NCBI RefSeq assembly: GCF_050942425.1
Contig: NZ_CP192063.1
Span: 5,332,001-5,396,000 of the forward strand
Reading direction: 5' to 3'
DNA length: 64,000 nt
Source of the DNA: Actinoallomurus sp050942425
GTDB lineage: Bacteria > Actinomycetota > Actinomycetes > Streptosporangiales > Streptosporangiaceae
Made by a program: the position numbers and the translations under genes. Numbering within the stretch: position 1 is the first letter of the stretch; the number at the start of each line of letters is the position of its first letter. Positions 33,174 to 43,083 of the stretch are shown here, piece by piece. The notes beneath the pieces were generated by a model. The model did no database searches. It was not told where the DNA came from and saw only the letters and a list, made by a program, of their open reading frames with translations.

Positions 33174-33255
33174 GGTCGCGCTCCCCTTCTCACTCGCTCC
33201 GCGGGCGGCTCGTCCCTCACCGCCCACTCCGCTCGCTCGGCGGCTCGCCGCTCCA

Positions 33256-36200
33256 TCAGTACTCCACCTCCTGGCCGCGGCGACGGATCACGGTGACCTC
33301 GTCGCGCTGGTTGCCGGTGGGGCCCAGGTAGTTGAAGGCGTAGGAGAGCTGGGCGTACCCGCCGATCAGGTGGCTGGGTTTGATCAGCAACCGGGTGAGG
33401 GAGTTGTGGATCCCGCCCCGGCGGCCGTTCGTCTCGGTGCGGGGCACGTCGATGAGCCGATCCTGAGCGTGGTGCATGTAGACCGTGCCTTCGGGCATCC
33501 GGTGCGACACGATCGCGCGGGCGACGACGACGCCGTTGCGGTTCACCGCCTCGATCCAGTCGTTGTCGGCGGCACCGATCTTGGCGGCGTCCTGCGTGCT
33601 CATCCAGATCGTCGGCCCGCCGCGCGACAGCGACAGCATGAACAGGTTGTCCTGGTATTCGGAATGGATGGACCACTTGTTGTGCGGGGTGAGATAGCGG
33701 ACCGTGATGCCGAGCTCGCCCTGTTCACCGACGCGTGGTTCGCCGAACAGGTCGTGCATGTTCAGCGGCGGCCGGAAGACGGGCAGCTGTTCGCCGAACT
33801 CGGCCATCCAGTCGTGGTCGAGGTAGAAGTGCTGCCGGCCGGTGAGAGTGTGCCAGGGTTTGAGCCGCTCGACGTTGATGGTGAACGGGGAGTACCGGCG
33901 GCCGCCGGATTCGGACCCGGACCATTCGGGTGAGGTGATGACCGGGGTGGGCCGAGCCTGGGTGTCGGCGAAGGTGATCCGCTTGCCCTCGTGCTCGGCT
34001 GCCAGGTCCGCCAGCCGGGTGCCGGTGCGGCGTTCGACGGCACGGAACCCCTGGGTGGCCAGGCGGCCGTTCGTGGTGCCCGACATGGCGAGGATCGCCT
34101 CACAGGCGTCGACGTCGCGGGCGAGGGACGGGCGTCCGTCGGCCGGACCGCCGCGGATCACACCGTTCTTCTCCTTCAGGTACTCCACTTCCTGGCCCAG
34201 CTCGAACGTCACGCCCTTCGTCGTGGCGCCGAGCGTGTCGACGAGCGGCCCGAGCGCCGTCATCTTGGCCGCGATCGCCGGGTAGTCCCGCTCCACGACG
34301 ACGAGCTTGGGCATGGTCCGGCCGGGCGCCGGCTCGCACTCGCCCGCCGCCCAGTCGGCGACCCTGCCGTGCGGGGTGGCCAGCTCATCGGGTGTGTCGT
34401 GGGCCAGCGGCAGCGCCACGACGTCCTTGCGCACGCCCAGGTGCCCGCCGGCCAGGCGGCTGAAGGTCATCGCGATCGTCTGGAAGGCGTCCCAGTCCGT
34501 ACGGGTCTGCCAGGGCGGAGCGATCGCGGGGTTGAAGGAGTGCACGAACGGGTGCATGTCCGTGGTGTTCAGATCGTGCTTCTCGTACCAGGTCGCGGCC
34601 GGAAGCACGATGTCGGAGTACACGGTGGTGCTGGTCATCCGGAAGTCCAGTGACAGCAGCAGGTCGAGCTTGCCGGTCGGGGCCTCCTCCCGCCAGACGA
34701 CGTTCCTCGGTCGTCTGCCCGGCGGGGCCTCGGTGGCGCGGACCGCGGAGTCGGCGCCGAGCAGGTGCTTAAGGAAGTACTCACTGCCCTTGGCCGAGGA
34801 GCCGAACAGGTTGGCGCGCCAGACGGTGAGCACGCGCGGGAAGTTCTCCGGTGCGTCGGGGTCCTCGCAGGCGAATCGCAGTGCCCCGCTGCGCAGCCCG
34901 GCGATGACATGCTCGGCGACCGGGACACCGGCGGCGTCGGCCTCGTCGGCGAGGTCGAGCGGATTGCGGTCGAACGTCGGGTAGGACGGCATCCAACCGA
35001 GGCGGGAGGCCTGGGCGATGACGTCGGCGGTGGCCTTCCCGGCGAGCAGGCCGTTCGCGGCCGGACCGGCCAGGGCGTCGGCGCCGAAGTGGTCGTAGCG
35101 GTACTGGTCGGTGTGCAGGTACCAGTACGCGGTGCCGATCATCTGACGGGGCGGGCGGGACCAGTCCAGGCCGAAGGCGACCTGGGCGAAGCCGGTGATC
35201 GGGCGGACCTTCTCCTGCCCCACGTAGTGCGCCCACCCGCCGCCGTTGACGCCCTGGCAGCCGGTGAGCGTGGTCAGCGCGAGGAACGCCCGGTAGATGG
35301 TGTCGGAGTGGAACCAATGGTTGGTACCCGCCCCCATGACGATCATCGACCGGCCGCGCGACTCCTCGGCGTTGGCGGCGAACTCCCGGCCGATGCGGGC
35401 GGCGGCCTGCGCGGGCACGCCGGTGATGGTCTCCTGCCACGCGGGCGTGTACGGCCCGGTGGCGTCGTCGTAGCCGGTCGGCCACGCGCCCGGCAGCCCC
35501 TCGCGCGCCACCCCGTACTGGGCGAGGAGCAGGTCGTACACCGTGGTGACCAGGTGGGCGCCGACCCGCCGCACCGGGACGCCACGCCGCAGCGTGCCGG
35601 CGGAGCCGTCCGGGGCGTCGAAGCGCGGCAGGTCGACGAGCACACCTGGCTCGTCGCCGCCGGCCGCCGACAGCAACGGGTCCGCGTCACCGAGGTCGAG
35701 GTTCCACCGGCCGGCGCCGGATTCGCCGTACCGGAAGCCCAGCGAGCCGTTCGGCACCAGCGGGCCGCCGGTCGTCGCGTCCAGCAGCACCGTCTTGAAC
35801 GCGGCGTGTTCGGTGCCGGCCTCGGCGCCGGGCAGGTCGGCGGCGGTCAGGAACTTGCCCGGCACGTAGCCGTCGCCGGCCGGCTCCAGGCGAACGAGGA
35901 ACGGCAGGTCGGTGTACCGCTTGACGTAGTCGGTGAAGTAGTCCACCCGCCGGTCGACGAAGAACTCCCGCAGGATCACGTGCCCCATCGCGAGCGCCAG
36001 CGCGCCGTCCGTGCCGGGCTGGGCGGCCAGCCACTCGTCGGCGAACTTGACGTTGTCCGCGTAGTCGGGCGAGACCGCCACGACCTTCTGCCCCCGGTAG
36101 CGGGCCTCGGCCATCCAGTGCGCGTCCGGCGTCCGGGTGACCGGCAGGTTCGACCCCCACATGATCAGATAGCCGGCGTCCCACCAGTCACCCGACTCCG

Positions 36201-36954
36201 GCACGTCGGTCTGGTCGCCGAACACCTGCGGGGATGCCACCGGCAGGTCGGCGTACCAGTCGTAGAACGACAGCATCGTGCCGCCCAGCAGGGAGATGAA
36301 CCGCGCGCCCGACGCGTACGACACCATCGACATCGCCGGGATCGGGGAGAACCCCACGATCCGGTCCGGCCCGAACGTCTTGACGGTGTGCACGTGCGCG
36401 GCGGCGATGACCTCGGTGACCTCCTCCCAGGACGCCCGCACCAGCCCGCCCTTGCCGCGAACCGACTTGTACGCCCGGGCCTGCTCCGGGTCGGAGACGA
36501 TCCGCGCCCACGCCTCCACCGGATCCCCCGTACGGGCCCTGGCCTCGCGGTACATCTCCAGCAGCACGCCGCGCACGTACGGGTACCGCACTCGGGTGGG
36601 GGAGTAGGTGTACCAGGAGAACGCCGCCCCCCGCGGGCAGCCGCGCGGCTCGTACTCCGGCCGGTCCGGGCCCACCGACGGGTAGTCGGTCTGCTGCGCT
36701 TCCCAGGTGATGATCCCGTCCTTGACGAACACCTTCCACGAGCATGAGCCGGTGCAGTTCACTCCGTGGGTGGAACGCACCACCTTGTCGTGCGCCCATC
36801 GGTCCCGGTAGAAGGAGTCCGCCTGGCGTCCTCCGGACTTGTGCAACGTCCGCAGGTCCGCAGAGACCTCCGCGCGGGTGAAGAACCGGCGGGTGGCCAC
36901 CAGCGCGTCGGTCAGCGGCCCGTCCATCCGTGACCGTCCGTCGCCCGAGCTCAT
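33256..36954 (-). CDS. narG: Respiratory nitrate reductase alpha subunit
   Basis: The 1232-aa catalytic subunit carries the N-terminal Fe-S motif with a His ligand (HGVNCTGSCSWKVFVKDG), the Mo-ligand Asp region (MWGSNLPVTRTPDAHW) and the molybdopterin-binding domains throughout. There is no Tat signal, so it faces the cytoplasm like other membrane NarGHI enzymes. I chose ATG 36954, six bases after GGAAGGA; a GTG two codons upstream is possible. It follows narK with a 4-bp gap-like overlap zone. Confidence 0.95.
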   Translation of the reverse strand: MSSGDGRSRMDGPLTDALVATRRFFTRAEVSADLRTLHKSGGRQADSFYRDRWAHDKVVRSTHGVNCTGSCSWKVFVKDGIITWEAQQTDYPSVGPDRPEYEPRGCPRGAAFSWYTYSPTRVRYPYVRGVLLEMYREARARTGDPVEAWARIVSDPEQARAYKSVRGKGGLVRASWEEVTEVIAAAHVHTVKTFGPDRIVGFSPIPAMSMVSYASGARFISLLGGTMLSFYDWYADLPVASPQVFGDQTDVPESGDWWDAGYLIMWGSNLPVTRTPDAHWMAEARYRGQKVVAVSPDYADNVKFADEWLAAQPGTDGALALAMGHVILREFFVDRRVDYFTDYVKRYTDLPFLVRLEPAGDGYVPGKFLTAADLPGAEAGTEHAAFKTVLLDATTGGPLVPNGSLGFRYGESGAGRWNLDLGDADPLLSAAGGDEPGVLVDLPRFDAPDGSAGTLRRGVPVRRVGAHLVTTVYDLLLAQYGVAREGLPGAWPTGYDDATGPYTPAWQETITGVPAQAAARIGREFAANAEESRGRSMIVMGAGTNHWFHSDTIYRAFLALTTLTGCQGVNGGGWAHYVGQEKVRPITGFAQVAFGLDWSRPPRQMIGTAYWYLHTDQYRYDHFGADALAGPAANGLLAGKATADVIAQASRLGWMPSYPTFDRNPLDLADEADAAGVPVAEHVIAGLRSGALRFACEDPDAPENFPRVLTVWRANLFGSSAKGSEYFLKHLLGADSAVRATEAPPGRRPRNVVWREEAPTGKLDLLLSLDFRMTSTTVYSDIVLPAATWYEKHDLNTTDMHPFVHSFNPAIAPPWQTRTDWDAFQTIAMTFSRLAGGHLGVRKDVVALPLAHDTPDELATPHGRVADWAAGECEPAPGRTMPKLVVVERDYPAIAAKMTALGPLVDTLGATTKGVTFELGQEVEYLKEKNGVIRGGPADGRPSLARDVDACEAILAMSGTTNGRLATQGFRAVERRTGTRLADLAAEHEGKRITFADTQARPTPVITSPEWSGSESGGRRYSPFTINVERLKPWHTLTGRQHFYLDHDWMAEFGEQLPVFRPPLNMHDLFGEPRVGEQGELGITVRYLTPHNKWSIHSEYQDNLFMLSLSRGGPTIWMSTQDAAKIGAADNDWIEAVNRNGVVVARAIVSHRMPEGTVYMHHAQDRLIDVPRTETNGRRGGIHNSLTRLLIKPSHLIGGYAQLSYAFNYLGPTGNQRDEVTVIRRRGQEVEY

Positions 36955-36956
36955 CC

Positions 36957-38222
36957 TCACTCCTTCCGGTCGCGAGCGTCATCGGCGACGGCCCGGCCCG
37001 GCTGCGCCGCTCGGCGCACGGCCGTCGCGGTGAACACGGCCGCCGCCACGGCCACGATGGACAGCAGGCCCAGGCCGACGCCGTAACCGCCGTAGGCGCC
37101 GTAGATGGAGCCCATCACCAGCGGCGGCACGAACCCGCCCAATCCACCGGCCGCGCCCACCACCCCGGTCACCGCGCCGACCTTGTCCGCCGGAGCCAGG
37201 ATCGCCACGAGAGCGAAGGTCGCACCGCTGCCCGCGCCCAGCGCTGCGGCCATCACCAGGAACGCGATCGTGCCCACCGGCATCAACGGCAGAGTGAACG
37301 CCTGCACGGCCGCGCCCACGGTGACCAACCCCAGTGACACGGTCAGTACCCGCACCGGGCCGAGCCGGTCCGACAGCCAGCCGCCGACCGGGCGCATCAC
37401 GACCGCCAGGACCACGAACCCGGCCATCCGGTTCGCCGCGTCCGCTGGCCCCAGCCCGTATTCGGTCTTCAGGTAGGTCGGCAGGTACACCGAGAACGCC
37501 ACATATCCGCCGAAGACCACCGCGTACAGCGCCGATGCCTGCCAGGTCACCCGCAGCCGGGCGGTCCCCACCAGCCGCCGCACCAGCGGCTCGGTCGGTG
37601 CCGTACGGCCGGGCGCCTCCCGCAGCACCAGCGCCGCCGCCACCGCGTACGCCGCCAGCAGGATCGCGGAAACCGCGAACGGCGTCGCCGTCCCCCAGGC
37701 GTCGACCATCTTCACCGTCGTCAGCGCGCTGATCGCGGTGCCGCCCATTCCGACGCCGAACACGCCGATCGCCAGGCCGCGCCGCTCGGGCGGGAACCAC
37801 TGGTTGAGGAACGGGACGCCCACGGCGAACGCCGTGCCGCCGATGCCGAGGAAGAACCCGCCGAGCTCCAGCTCGCCGATCGACGAGTGCCCGGCCAGAC
37901 CCAGGTACAGCACGGGGACGATGGTCGCCGCCGACACCAGCGGGAACATCACCCGCCCGCCGAACCGATCGGTGAGCGCCCCGACCGGAATGCGCCCCAC
38001 GGATCCCACCAGCACCGGGACCGCCACCAGCAACGCCTGCTCAAGGGAGCCGAGATGCAGCGCGTCCTTGAACCGGGGACCGAGCGGGCTCAGCAGGGCC
38101 CACGCCCAGAAGTTCACCGCGAACCCGAGCGTCGCCATCACCAGCATGACGACCGGACGCCCGGCCGGCTCGGTCCTCACCTCGCCCGACCGTGGCCCTG
38201 CCCGTTCCAGCGATCTGCCCAT
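36957..38222 (-). CDS. narK: Nitrate/nitrite transporter, MFS
   Basis: The 421-aa, twelve-helix protein carries nitrate/nitrite-porter signatures (FAVNFWAWALLSPLGPRFKD; GRIPVGALTDRFGGR; GGTAFAVGVPFLNQWFPPER). It moves nitrate in and probably nitrite out. The start at ATG 38222 follows GGAGGTACGAGCG. It is first in the narK-G-H-J-I operon. No clear Fnr-type or other regulator site stands out in 38223-38349. Confidence 0.95.
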   Translation of the reverse strand: MGRSLERAGPRSGEVRTEPAGRPVVMLVMATLGFAVNFWAWALLSPLGPRFKDALHLGSLEQALLVAVPVLVGSVGRIPVGALTDRFGGRVMFPLVSAATIVPVLYLGLAGHSSIGELELGGFFLGIGGTAFAVGVPFLNQWFPPERRGLAIGVFGVGMGGTAISALTTVKMVDAWGTATPFAVSAILLAAYAVAAALVLREAPGRTAPTEPLVRRLVGTARLRVTWQASALYAVVFGGYVAFSVYLPTYLKTEYGLGPADAANRMAGFVVLAVVMRPVGGWLSDRLGPVRVLTVSLGLVTVGAAVQAFTLPLMPVGTIAFLVMAAALGAGSGATFALVAILAPADKVGAVTGVVGAAGGLGGFVPPLVMGSIYGAYGGYGVGLGLLSIVAVAAAVFTATAVRRAAQPGRAVADDARDRKE

Positions 38223-38349
38223 CGCTCGTACCTCCGCCGCGCACAAGCGTCACCATGCGTGATGGACCACATATCCGGTTCTGCGCGGCGTACTCGCATC
38301 GATCGCCTGGCTTTAACCTCCGTTTCCACCCTGACCGATGGCGATCAGC

Positions 38350-38379
38350 CGGCGGCAGGGACCTTCGTCCCTGCCGCCG
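38350..38379 (-). terminator. Hairpin terminator after the PHP-type hydrolase gene
   Basis: CGGCGGCAGGGAC and GTCCCTGCCGCCG pair perfectly over 13 bases with a CTTC loop. A second hairpin (GGCGTGTCG/CGACACGCC) lies at 38393-38424. Both are downstream of the minus-strand gene ending at 38465 and before the nar promoter region. Confidence 0.7.
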
Positions 38380-38464
38380 ACGCCGTCCCGAAGGCGTGTC
38401 GGCAAGAACTTGTCGGCGACACGCCGCGTGCGGCGGTTTCTCCCGATCGGGTACGGCGGATGCG

Positions 38465-40096
38465 TCAGGCGCCGGAGCGCCGGAGGAAGACCGGGTTGGT
38501 CAGGGCGGCCATCGGGCCCCACATGAGGTTCGGGCCCATCGTGTTGCCCTTGCCGGGCGTGCCGTCGGCCATCGGATGCCGGACCTCCGCGCGCACGTAG
38601 GCGGCGAGCGAGGTGGTGGTCTGCCACACGACGCTGCCCGAGCCGGAGGCGGGCAGCGACTCCTGGTGCATCTGACCCTCGTCCGTGATGAACCGGACCG
38701 TGCCGTTCGGCACGCCCTCGACGTCCAGCCGTACCTCGATCGGAGCGCCGGTGGGTGCGGTCAGCGTCTCGCCGATGCCGGCCTTGCGCCCGTTGCCGGT
38801 GACGGCGAACGTCAGCTGCACCGTGTGCGACTCGGCGATCCAGGTGCGGCCCGCGCGCAGGCCGCCGAGAATGGCGTCGGTGGCGAGGTCGTCGGCGTAC
38901 ACGACGTTGTGCGGCAGGCCGATGACCTGCGGTTCACTGTGGGCGTCGCTGTTGCCCATCGCCGGGAGCCAGCGCTTGCCCGTGCGCACGGCCTCGCCCA
39001 GCTTCGCGTCCCAGGTGTCGACGGCGGACTCGTCGTCGTAGGTCCAGGGGCCGTTCCACACCTCGACGAGGTCGGCGTCGTCGTACCCGAACTTCCACTG
39101 GCAGGCGACGTACGGGCAGTACGGATGCGCGGGCACCACGAGACCACCGACGCTGTGCACCTGCTGTGCGAAGCGGCCGAACGCGTCGTCGCGCGAACGA
39201 TAGCGCCAGTCGATCCAATCCCCGGCGGGCAGGCCGAGGGCCAGCCAGTGACCATTGCGGGTGGTGACCTCCTCGCCGGTGACGATGAGCAGATCATCGC
39301 CGGCGTACTGCCCCCAGACGCCATGGGACGCCGAGGTGTTGTGGTCGGTGGAGACCATGAAGTCGAGTCCGGCCGCCCGGGCGCCGGCCGCGACCTCGGC
39401 GGGCAGCCTCTTGCCGTCGGAGTACACCGTGTGCAGATGACCGTCGCCGCGGTACCAGGCGCGACCGCGGCCCTTGGCGCGCTTCGGCGGGTAGTTCGGG
39501 GTGAAGGCCGGGCCCGGCTCGCCGTACGTCAGCGTGATCTGGACCTGGTAGTTCATGCCCTGCGGCGCCACCTGGTACGGCCCGAGGACGATGTGCCAGG
39601 TGCCGGGGTTGACCGGGCCGGGCAGGTAGCCGGGGGTGGCCTCGCTGTTGCTGATCTCGAACGACGTGCGGAACCCGCCGGACCAGCCGCGGAAGCCCTT
39701 GCCGCCGAGCTTGAGACCCCGCTCGTCGAAGACGCCGATGTCGCAGGAGTTCCCCGGGGTGCCGGCGGGGACGGCCGGCTTGTCGTAGGAGTACTGCACC
39801 GCGATCTTCTGCACGCCCTTCGGGACCTCCACCGGGAGGTACACGAAGTCCGCCGCGCCCGTCGCGAGATGCCCCGTCACGACGCGGGTCACCTGGCCGT
39901 CGGCCGGGACGTCGCCCTTCGTGGTGTCGGCCCGGGCCGGGGTGAAGGAGATCGGGGCGAGGGTGAGCGCGACGCCCGTCGCGGCCGCCATCAGCATGCG
40001 CCGCCGGTCGACGGTGTCCGCGCTCGGCTGCACACCGTCGTCCACGCCGGCCGCCAAGGGGGCGGTGCTGTGCTCACAGATCTCGTCGCGGCACAT
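38465..40096 (-). CDS. Tat-exported PHP-domain (CehA/McbA-like) metallohydrolase
   Basis: The 543-aa protein starts at ATG 40096 after GAGGAGGACACC. A twin-arginine signal is present (DRRRMLMAAATGVALTLAPI, cleavage near ARA-DT). A beta domain follows (about 60-190), then a PHP phosphoesterase fold with metal-binding GDGHLHTVYSDGK, STDHN, GEEVTTRNGHW, AHPYCPY and GNSDAHSEPQ, and a C-terminal beta domain. CehA/McbA enzymes hydrolyse carbamate or phosphate esters; the substrate here is unknown. It stands alone between the nar and nic regions. Confidence 0.85.
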   Translation of the reverse strand: MCRDEICEHSTAPLAAGVDDGVQPSADTVDRRRMLMAAATGVALTLAPISFTPARADTTKGDVPADGQVTRVVTGHLATGAADFVYLPVEVPKGVQKIAVQYSYDKPAVPAGTPGNSCDIGVFDERGLKLGGKGFRGWSGGFRTSFEISNSEATPGYLPGPVNPGTWHIVLGPYQVAPQGMNYQVQITLTYGEPGPAFTPNYPPKRAKGRGRAWYRGDGHLHTVYSDGKRLPAEVAAGARAAGLDFMVSTDHNTSASHGVWGQYAGDDLLIVTGEEVTTRNGHWLALGLPAGDWIDWRYRSRDDAFGRFAQQVHSVGGLVVPAHPYCPYVACQWKFGYDDADLVEVWNGPWTYDDESAVDTWDAKLGEAVRTGKRWLPAMGNSDAHSEPQVIGLPHNVVYADDLATDAILGGLRAGRTWIAESHTVQLTFAVTGNGRKAGIGETLTAPTGAPIEVRLDVEGVPNGTVRFITDEGQMHQESLPASGSGSVVWQTTTSLAAYVRAEVRHPMADGTPGKGNTMGPNLMWGPMAALTNPVFLRRSGA

Positions 40097-40246
40097 GGTG
40101 TCCTCCTCAGGTCGGGGAACGGCACGTCCGCGCCGCATCGATGCCGGATACTCCTCCAGCCGATCGAACATCAGATGATCTTCGCACGAATGACGCGAAT
40201 CACGCGTGTGGCGGACAGGAAGGGTAGGGCTCGCGAAACAAATCGG

Positions 40247-40274
40247 TAAGGGCCGGGACGGTGCCCGGCCCTTA
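40247..40274 (-). terminator. Terminator of the nicX-nicE operon
   Basis: TAAGGGCCGGG and CCCGGCCCTTA form a perfect 11-bp stem just after the nicE stop codon, followed on the minus strand by a T-rich stretch (ACCGATTTGTTTC). Confidence 0.8.
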
Positions 40275-40280
40275 GCGATG

Positions 40281-41039
40281 TCAGAGGGTGTACTTGCCGT
40301 TCAGCAGGCTCCCCGCGCCAGGGACGGTGGGGGACAGGCCCAACTGCTCCAGGACGCAGAAGGCCGTTGCCGTCGCCGCCGACAGGACCGGCAGGCCCGC
40401 TTCATCCTCGACCGTCTGGATGGCGGACAGGGACGGCATCTGGACGCATGCCGACAGGACCAGCGCGTCCGCTCCGGCCAGATCGAGCCGCCGCCAGTGC
40501 TCGCGCAGATCCCCCGGATCGAGGCGGCCGACCGCGAGGTTGTCCGAGACCTCCAGGCTCAGCGCGTCCACGACCTCCACCCCGGATTCCTCGAGGTACT
40601 CGACGACCTTTCCGGTCAGCGGCTTGAGGTACGGCGTGATGATGGCGATCCGCCGCGCCGAGAGAGCGCCGAGCGCGGCCAGCAGCGCGCCCGCACTGGA
40701 CACGACCGGCGCCTCGGCACTCTCCTCGCGCAGTACCGCGCGGATCGAATCCTCGGCGACGCAGTGGTAGCCGGGCCCCTGCGCCATGATGGCGACCAGA
40801 CAGGCGGTCGTGACGACGTCGGGGCGCGCGTCGGCGAGTTCCAGAGCGGCCCGCTCGGCCTGCGCGTTCATCGCGATCAGCTCTTCGGGGGTCACCTGCC
40901 GCATCCGGGCCCGCGCGCTGTGGAACACGAACCGGTCGCCCGGCTCGACGTCCTCCCGAGCCCGCATCATGCGCGGCAGCTCCGTCTCCATGGTCAGATT
41001 GGAGCTCGGCACGATCAGGCCGATGTGGTGGTCGGTCAC
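40281..41039 (-). CDS. nicE: Maleate cis-trans isomerase
   Basis: The 252-aa protein starts at GTG 41039 after GAGAGGAGG. It is an Asp/Glu racemase-superfamily member with the two catalytic Cys expected in maleate isomerase (VVTTACLVAIMAQGPGYH and LVLSACVQMPSL) and IGLIVPSSNLTMETELP at the start. It converts maleate to fumarate, the last step of the nicotinate pathway, feeding the TCA cycle. It lies 35 bp after nicX, sharing its promoter and 19-bp operator. Confidence 0.9.
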   Translation of the reverse strand: MTDHHIGLIVPSSNLTMETELPRMMRAREDVEPGDRFVFHSARARMRQVTPEELIAMNAQAERAALELADARPDVVTTACLVAIMAQGPGYHCVAEDSIRAVLREESAEAPVVSSAGALLAALGALSARRIAIITPYLKPLTGKVVEYLEESGVEVVDALSLEVSDNLAVGRLDPGDLREHWRRLDLAGADALVLSACVQMPSLSAIQTVEDEAGLPVLSAATATAFCVLEQLGLSPTVPGAGSLLNGKYTL

Positions 41040-41074
41040 GTCCGCGGCCTCCTCTCGGGCGGATGCCGGGGCGG

Positions 41075-42106
41075 TCACCGCCGCCCCGCCGGGCGCATCT
41101 CGGGGACGACCACGTCGCCGTCGCGCACGACGGGCTCGTCGTCGAGGAACAGGCTGCAGCCGCGCATGGGGATGTCGAAGTGGCACGGCGTGTCGTTCGG
41201 GCCGCCCAGCTCGTTGTTCGGGCCGATGGAGAACATGACGTTCCCGTAGAAGGAGCGCAGCTCCATGCCCATGCCGCCGGGGAACTGCATCAGGCCGTGC
41301 CAGTGCGCCCGCTCGTCCAGGCCCCATCCGACGTGCGACATTCCGTACCCGCGCGGGTCGTCGAAGGACGTGATGTACGACGACAGCAGCTCGGCGTCCA
41401 GCCCGCCCCGGATGTCGGTGATGAATCCCTGCTCGATCGTGAGCGTGACCGGGCTCTGCACGTACGTGTTGAACGGAAGCAGCACGTCGCCCGGCGACAG
41501 CACGATGGTCCCGTCCACCCCGTCGTCGGCCCCGCCCGTGAACACGAACGCGGCCGGCCAGTGGTCCCAGCGCCCGGGCTGGTCGGTGCAGCCGTACTCG
41601 CTCATGGTCGGGTAGACGCCGAGCCGGTAGGTGACGTCCGTCCCCGCCGGGCTGGTGATGCGCATCGAGGTCGCCTTGCCCAGCAGTTCGGCGCCGACCT
41701 CGACCCGCTCCCGCAGCTCCCGCGTCGGCATCAGCCGCGCCAGCAGCGGCGCCGGTTCGACGACGGTCAGGATCCGTGTCGCCGCGTCCTGGATGGCGAA
41801 CTGCTCCTTGCTGAAGAGCAGGAATTTCAGGTCCACCAGCATGTCCGCCTGCTTGAACGCCTCCACCACCTGCGGATTGGCGCCGAGCGCGGTCTGCCCG
41901 ACCGCCCACGCGCCCGACGCGCTCGACTCCTCCGGCAGCCGCACATGGTAGGCGGTCGCCCCCAGGCGTTGGGCGGCGAAGAGGAAGGCGTCCGCGTAGT
42001 CCAGCCGCTCGGCTCCCTGAGAGAGCACGGCGATGGTCTCGCCTTCGTGTACGCCGCTCATCGTCAGCTGCCGCACGCAGATGTCGTTCAACAGATTCTG
42101 ATCCAT
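41075..42106 (-). CDS. nicX: 2,5-dihydroxypyridine 5,6-dioxygenase
   Basis: The 343-aa protein belongs to the NicX extradiol-dioxygenase family, which looks like M29 aminopeptidases. Putative iron ligands are the His of SHVGWGLDE and the His and Asp of PCHFDIP, matching the His...His-x-Asp pattern known for NicX. It opens 2,5-dihydroxypyridine to N-formylmaleamate using O2. The start at ATG 42106 follows GGGAGGTGCG. The 19-bp regulator site lies 27 bp upstream. Confidence 0.88.
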   Translation of the reverse strand: MDQNLLNDICVRQLTMSGVHEGETIAVLSQGAERLDYADAFLFAAQRLGATAYHVRLPEESSASGAWAVGQTALGANPQVVEAFKQADMLVDLKFLLFSKEQFAIQDAATRILTVVEPAPLLARLMPTRELRERVEVGAELLGKATSMRITSPAGTDVTYRLGVYPTMSEYGCTDQPGRWDHWPAAFVFTGGADDGVDGTIVLSPGDVLLPFNTYVQSPVTLTIEQGFITDIRGGLDAELLSSYITSFDDPRGYGMSHVGWGLDERAHWHGLMQFPGGMGMELRSFYGNVMFSIGPNNELGGPNDTPCHFDIPMRGCSLFLDDEPVVRDGDVVVPEMRPAGRR

Positions 42107-42132
42107 CGCACCTCCCGCGATGAGGCCCCAGT

Positions 42133-42151
42133 TAATCCGAACACGGACTAT
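42133..42151. promoter_or_regulatory. 19-bp operator upstream of nicX-nicE
   Basis: TAATCCGAACACGGACTAT occurs here, identical to 51037-51055 and 51677-51695. Its core is an imperfect inverted repeat (TCCG...CGGA). A half-site, CGGACTAT, recurs at 42192-42199. Confidence 0.75.
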
Positions 42152-42219
42152 CCGGTCCGGACGAAGCCCAGCTCCTTGGGGCAGATTGATTCGGACTATT
42201 CGGGCGTAAGCCCTGGCAT

Positions 42220-43083
42220 TCAGTTCTTGCCGGCCGGGTCCCCGGGTACCCACTGCGAGAGCGCCTCGCGGAGGGCGGCCAGAGCGCCGCCGGGGTTGTC
42301 CCAGAAGACCATGTGGCCGGCGTCGGGGATCTCGACCAGGCGGGCGGCGGGGTTGGCGCGGGCGGCCTCCGCGGCGCCGGACTGCGTGACGACGGGGCTC
42401 TGCGCGCCGTACAGCAGCACGGACGGGGCCGGTACGGCGGGCCAGGTGTCGAAGAAGTCCTCGGTCTCGAAGCCCTGATGCGTCGCGGCGATCGCCTCCG
42501 CGCCGCAACTCGCGAGCCAGCGGGCCCGCAGCTCCTGCTCGCGGCGCGGCCATCGTGGCCACGACAACGCCACCTCGTCGGCGTCGGTGCCGCGCCTCGC
42601 CTGGTCCAGCTGAGACTGGAAGGCCGAGAGCGTGGTCGGGTACGGACCGCGAGCCGGGCCGCTCATCGGCGGGTCCACCAGCACGCTCCCGCGCAGCGGC
42701 ACGGCGGATCGGGCGGCGGCGACGGCGGCGATCCGGGCGCCCATCGAGTGCCCGAGCAGCAGCGGGCGGTGCAGGTCCAGCCCCCGGATCACCGCCTCGA
42801 CGTCGGCCGCGTAATCCTCCAGCGTGTACGAGGCGCCGTCGTCGGACAGCCCGCGGCCGCGCACGTCGAGGACGATCGGCCGGACCAGATCGGTCAGCTC
42901 GCGGGCGACGAAGTCCATGCTGATCGCCGGGCTGGTGATGCCGGGCACGACGACCAGCGGTAGACCCTCACCGCCGTAGTCGAGGGCGTGCAGCTGCAGG
43001 GAGCCCGACCGGACCCAGCGGCCGAGCGCGGGAATGTCCGCCAGGTCGGCGAGTGCGGACTGGGAGAGGACGCGGTCAGACAT
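42220..43083 (-). CDS. nicD: N-formylmaleamate deformylase (alpha/beta hydrolase)
   Basis: The 287-aa alpha/beta hydrolase has nucleophile elbow GHSMGA, an oxyanion region (VVPGITSPAISMDFVAREL) and a C-terminal catalytic His (DAGHMVFWDNP). In this context it fits NicD, which removes formate from N-formylmaleamate to give maleamate. It overlaps the nicF stop by eight bases. Assignment to NicD rests on context more than on unique motifs. Confidence 0.82.
   Translation of the reverse strand: MSDRVLSQSALADLADIPALGRWVRSGSLQLHALDYGGEGLPLVVVPGITSPAISMDFVARELTDLVRPIVLDVRGRGLSDDGASYTLEDYAADVEAVIRGLDLHRPLLLGHSMGARIAAVAAARSAVPLRGSVLVDPPMSGPARGPYPTTLSAFQSQLDQARRGTDADEVALSWPRWPRREQELRARWLASCGAEAIAATHQGFETEDFFDTWPAVPAPSVLLYGAQSPVVTQSGAAEAARANPAARLVEIPDAGHMVFWDNPGGALAALREALSQWVPGDPAGKN

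Noticed and set aside
40281..41909. A 542-codon fusion frame covering nicE and part of nicX
   Set aside because: The upstream part is an out-of-frame reading of nicX; nicE has its own GTG and ribosome site at 41039.
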